DNA from: Batillaria attramentaria
Taxonomy: Eukaryota; Mollusca; Gastropoda; Batillariidae
Direction: 5' to 3'
Assembly: GCA_018292915.2 (NCBI GenBank)
Contig: JACVVK020000168.1
Span: forward strand, 189,501 to 253,500
DNA length: 64,000 nt
Part shown: piece by piece, positions 62,706 to 64,000 of the stretch
Layout of the letters: each line of letters opens with the position of its first letter
Numbering within the stretch: the stretch's first letter is position 1
Notes under the pieces: model-generated
The model's database searches: none
What the model saw: the letters and a program-made list of their open reading frames with translations, nothing else
What the model was told of the DNA's origin: nothing
Program-made: the position numbers and the translations under genes

Positions 62706-64000
62706 GCACTCACAAGTGCGACTGTTCTAAATTATAAACTAGTTTCTGTGAAGATAAGTAATCCTGAAATATGAATGTTTAACTTGAAGTGACAGAGGAA
62801 CTGCTAAATATAATTCGTGAACCGCCGCTGCAAAGGTTGCTTTAACTGAATTTTTACTAAGCATGTCATAAGTACGTCTTGGTTATGCTCAAACTGTTTT
62901 TCTGTACTTCCACCAGTGCAACAAAATAAATCAGTTTAAACCAACCGCTAAAGGAGAGGAAAATGGAAACACAAATTCATGAACTGTACACTTGCGGATG
63001 TCCATACCAGCATCTGCACCATGGCAAACACATCGCCGCATCATGAAACTGATGCATCATTCCAACGTCATCACGGAATATTGGCATACTTGGATTTTGA
63101 GAATAGCGCAGGATGACTTGCTTTGTACACTTCTCCTGTGCTATTCTGAAAACGAAGCTATTCCAAAATGCCATGACAACATTGATTTAAAGCTTTCAAA
63201 CAATGAAAATCAACCAACATTCATATCCTCCCACCGTGTGAGCCAACCAAACAAACAAGAGAGTGTCCATGGTGGATTTCTGTGCACCAGCAGTTTTCAT
63301 ATTGTGCATGAATCATGCACAATTTGCAAATCAGAGATGCACTTGAGCTGGGCACATCACGACTGTGGAGAACTGGCCAATGGGTGACACACAAGTGTGA
63401 AGCCACGGTTTTGCGGAGTTCAGCCACGGAGTTCAGATGGCTGCTACACGTACTTCACAGTCATGGTCCAATGGTTTTGCAAAACATTAAAATGGTCGCT
63501 GCTGAACAGTTTTCGTGATAACAACGTGATACACCATGTTGTGAGTGACAGGGCATGCAGATTTCAAAATCTCATATGAGACAAAACCACCGACCACGGA
63601 TCATTTGACTAAAACTGGCACAGGCTGCAGAATGGGCCCCTGCAATGTTGTGGACAGGGTGACTCCGGAATTTTCATCTCCTTTGAAAGCAGTACTGTTG
63701 ACTTTTTAAAAATTTTCGTAGTTGTTACTGTCACAAGTTTACGAACACAACTTCAGTCATTTGACTTGTTGCTCAAGAATCTGAATTCATCCTAGACCAA
63801 AATGCTTGCGACAAGGTACGAGGGCTGCATCGCCAAAACTATTTGACACTGACAATCACCGCTTTGTGTGGTCATTGTTCAATGTATTGGAAATTGATCT
63901 TGAGTGCTCTTGCCAATCCTAGACAGGCAATGAACACAGCCTGTCAGCCTCAGGACGTTTTGGTGGTGTATGGTGGTCTAATGCTGATTTGTTCTGACAC
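62706..64000. other. Right-hand flank without a recognised gene
   Basis: ORFs here are below 135 codons and show no known motif. Codon-like periodicity or paired splice sites could not be made out. An exon of a gene lying mainly to the right cannot be excluded. Confidence 0.4.

Noticed and set aside
62992..63387. 131-codon ORF near the right edge
   Set aside because: No domain, no splice-site support and ordinary length for chance in this composition; left as unannotated flank.

Overview
The window is nuclear DNA from an animal. Genes are split by GT-AG introns, there are no operons or Shine-Dalgarno starts, dinucleotide microsatellites are everywhere, and introns carry tRNA-derived SINEs, hAT-like and other inverted-repeat elements, solo LTRs and non-LTR retrotransposon pieces. 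The repeat content and the divergence of the proteins from vertebrate orthologues suggest a lophotrochozoan, most likely a mollusc and perhaps a marine gastropod. The species is an inference.

Three cellular genes can be assembled exon by exon with consistent splice phases. (1) 3888-10698 (+): a three-exon, 199-residue claudin/PMP22-like four-transmembrane protein. Its second intron has grown by a CAGGG-ended DNA element (6244-10297) that itself holds a non-LTR retrotransposon with an intact endonuclease/reverse-transcriptase ORF (6783-9773). (2) 27669-15370 (-): SRPRA, the signal recognition particle receptor alpha subunit, 13 coding exons and 642 residues, with the SRX domain, charged linker and complete NG GTPase. 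(3) 27955-56823 (+): URB2, a nucleolar ribosome-biogenesis protein, 30 coding exons and about 1644 residues, including a proposed 19-nt first coding exon whose ATG lies in a YY1-type motif. SRPRA and URB2 are head to head across about 285 bp, which should be a shared bidirectional promoter. The claudin-like gene and SRPRA converge.

Layout: 1-3887 is intergenic/5' flank with a diverged tandem array (about 1280-2180); 3888-10698 claudin-like gene; 10699-15369 convergent 3' region; 15370-27669 SRPRA; 27670-27954 promoter; 27955-57629 URB2 with its 3' UTR; 57630-64000 shows no cellular gene and is a graveyard of LINE fragments, SINE copies and a foldback element with a 9-bp target duplication.

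The most notable non-genic signals are: an inverted pair of hammerhead-ribozyme-like motifs in URB2 intron 28 (55339-55432), each with a different defect; an array in SRPRA intron 2 where the end of exon 2 with its 5' splice site is copied four more times; an in-frame 33-bp duplication of the URB2 exon 27 acceptor; and a family of CAGGG/CAGGC-ended elements with 5-6 bp target duplications, one of which sits in the URB2 3' UTR and one of which encodes a TTF/BED-like zinc-finger fragment.
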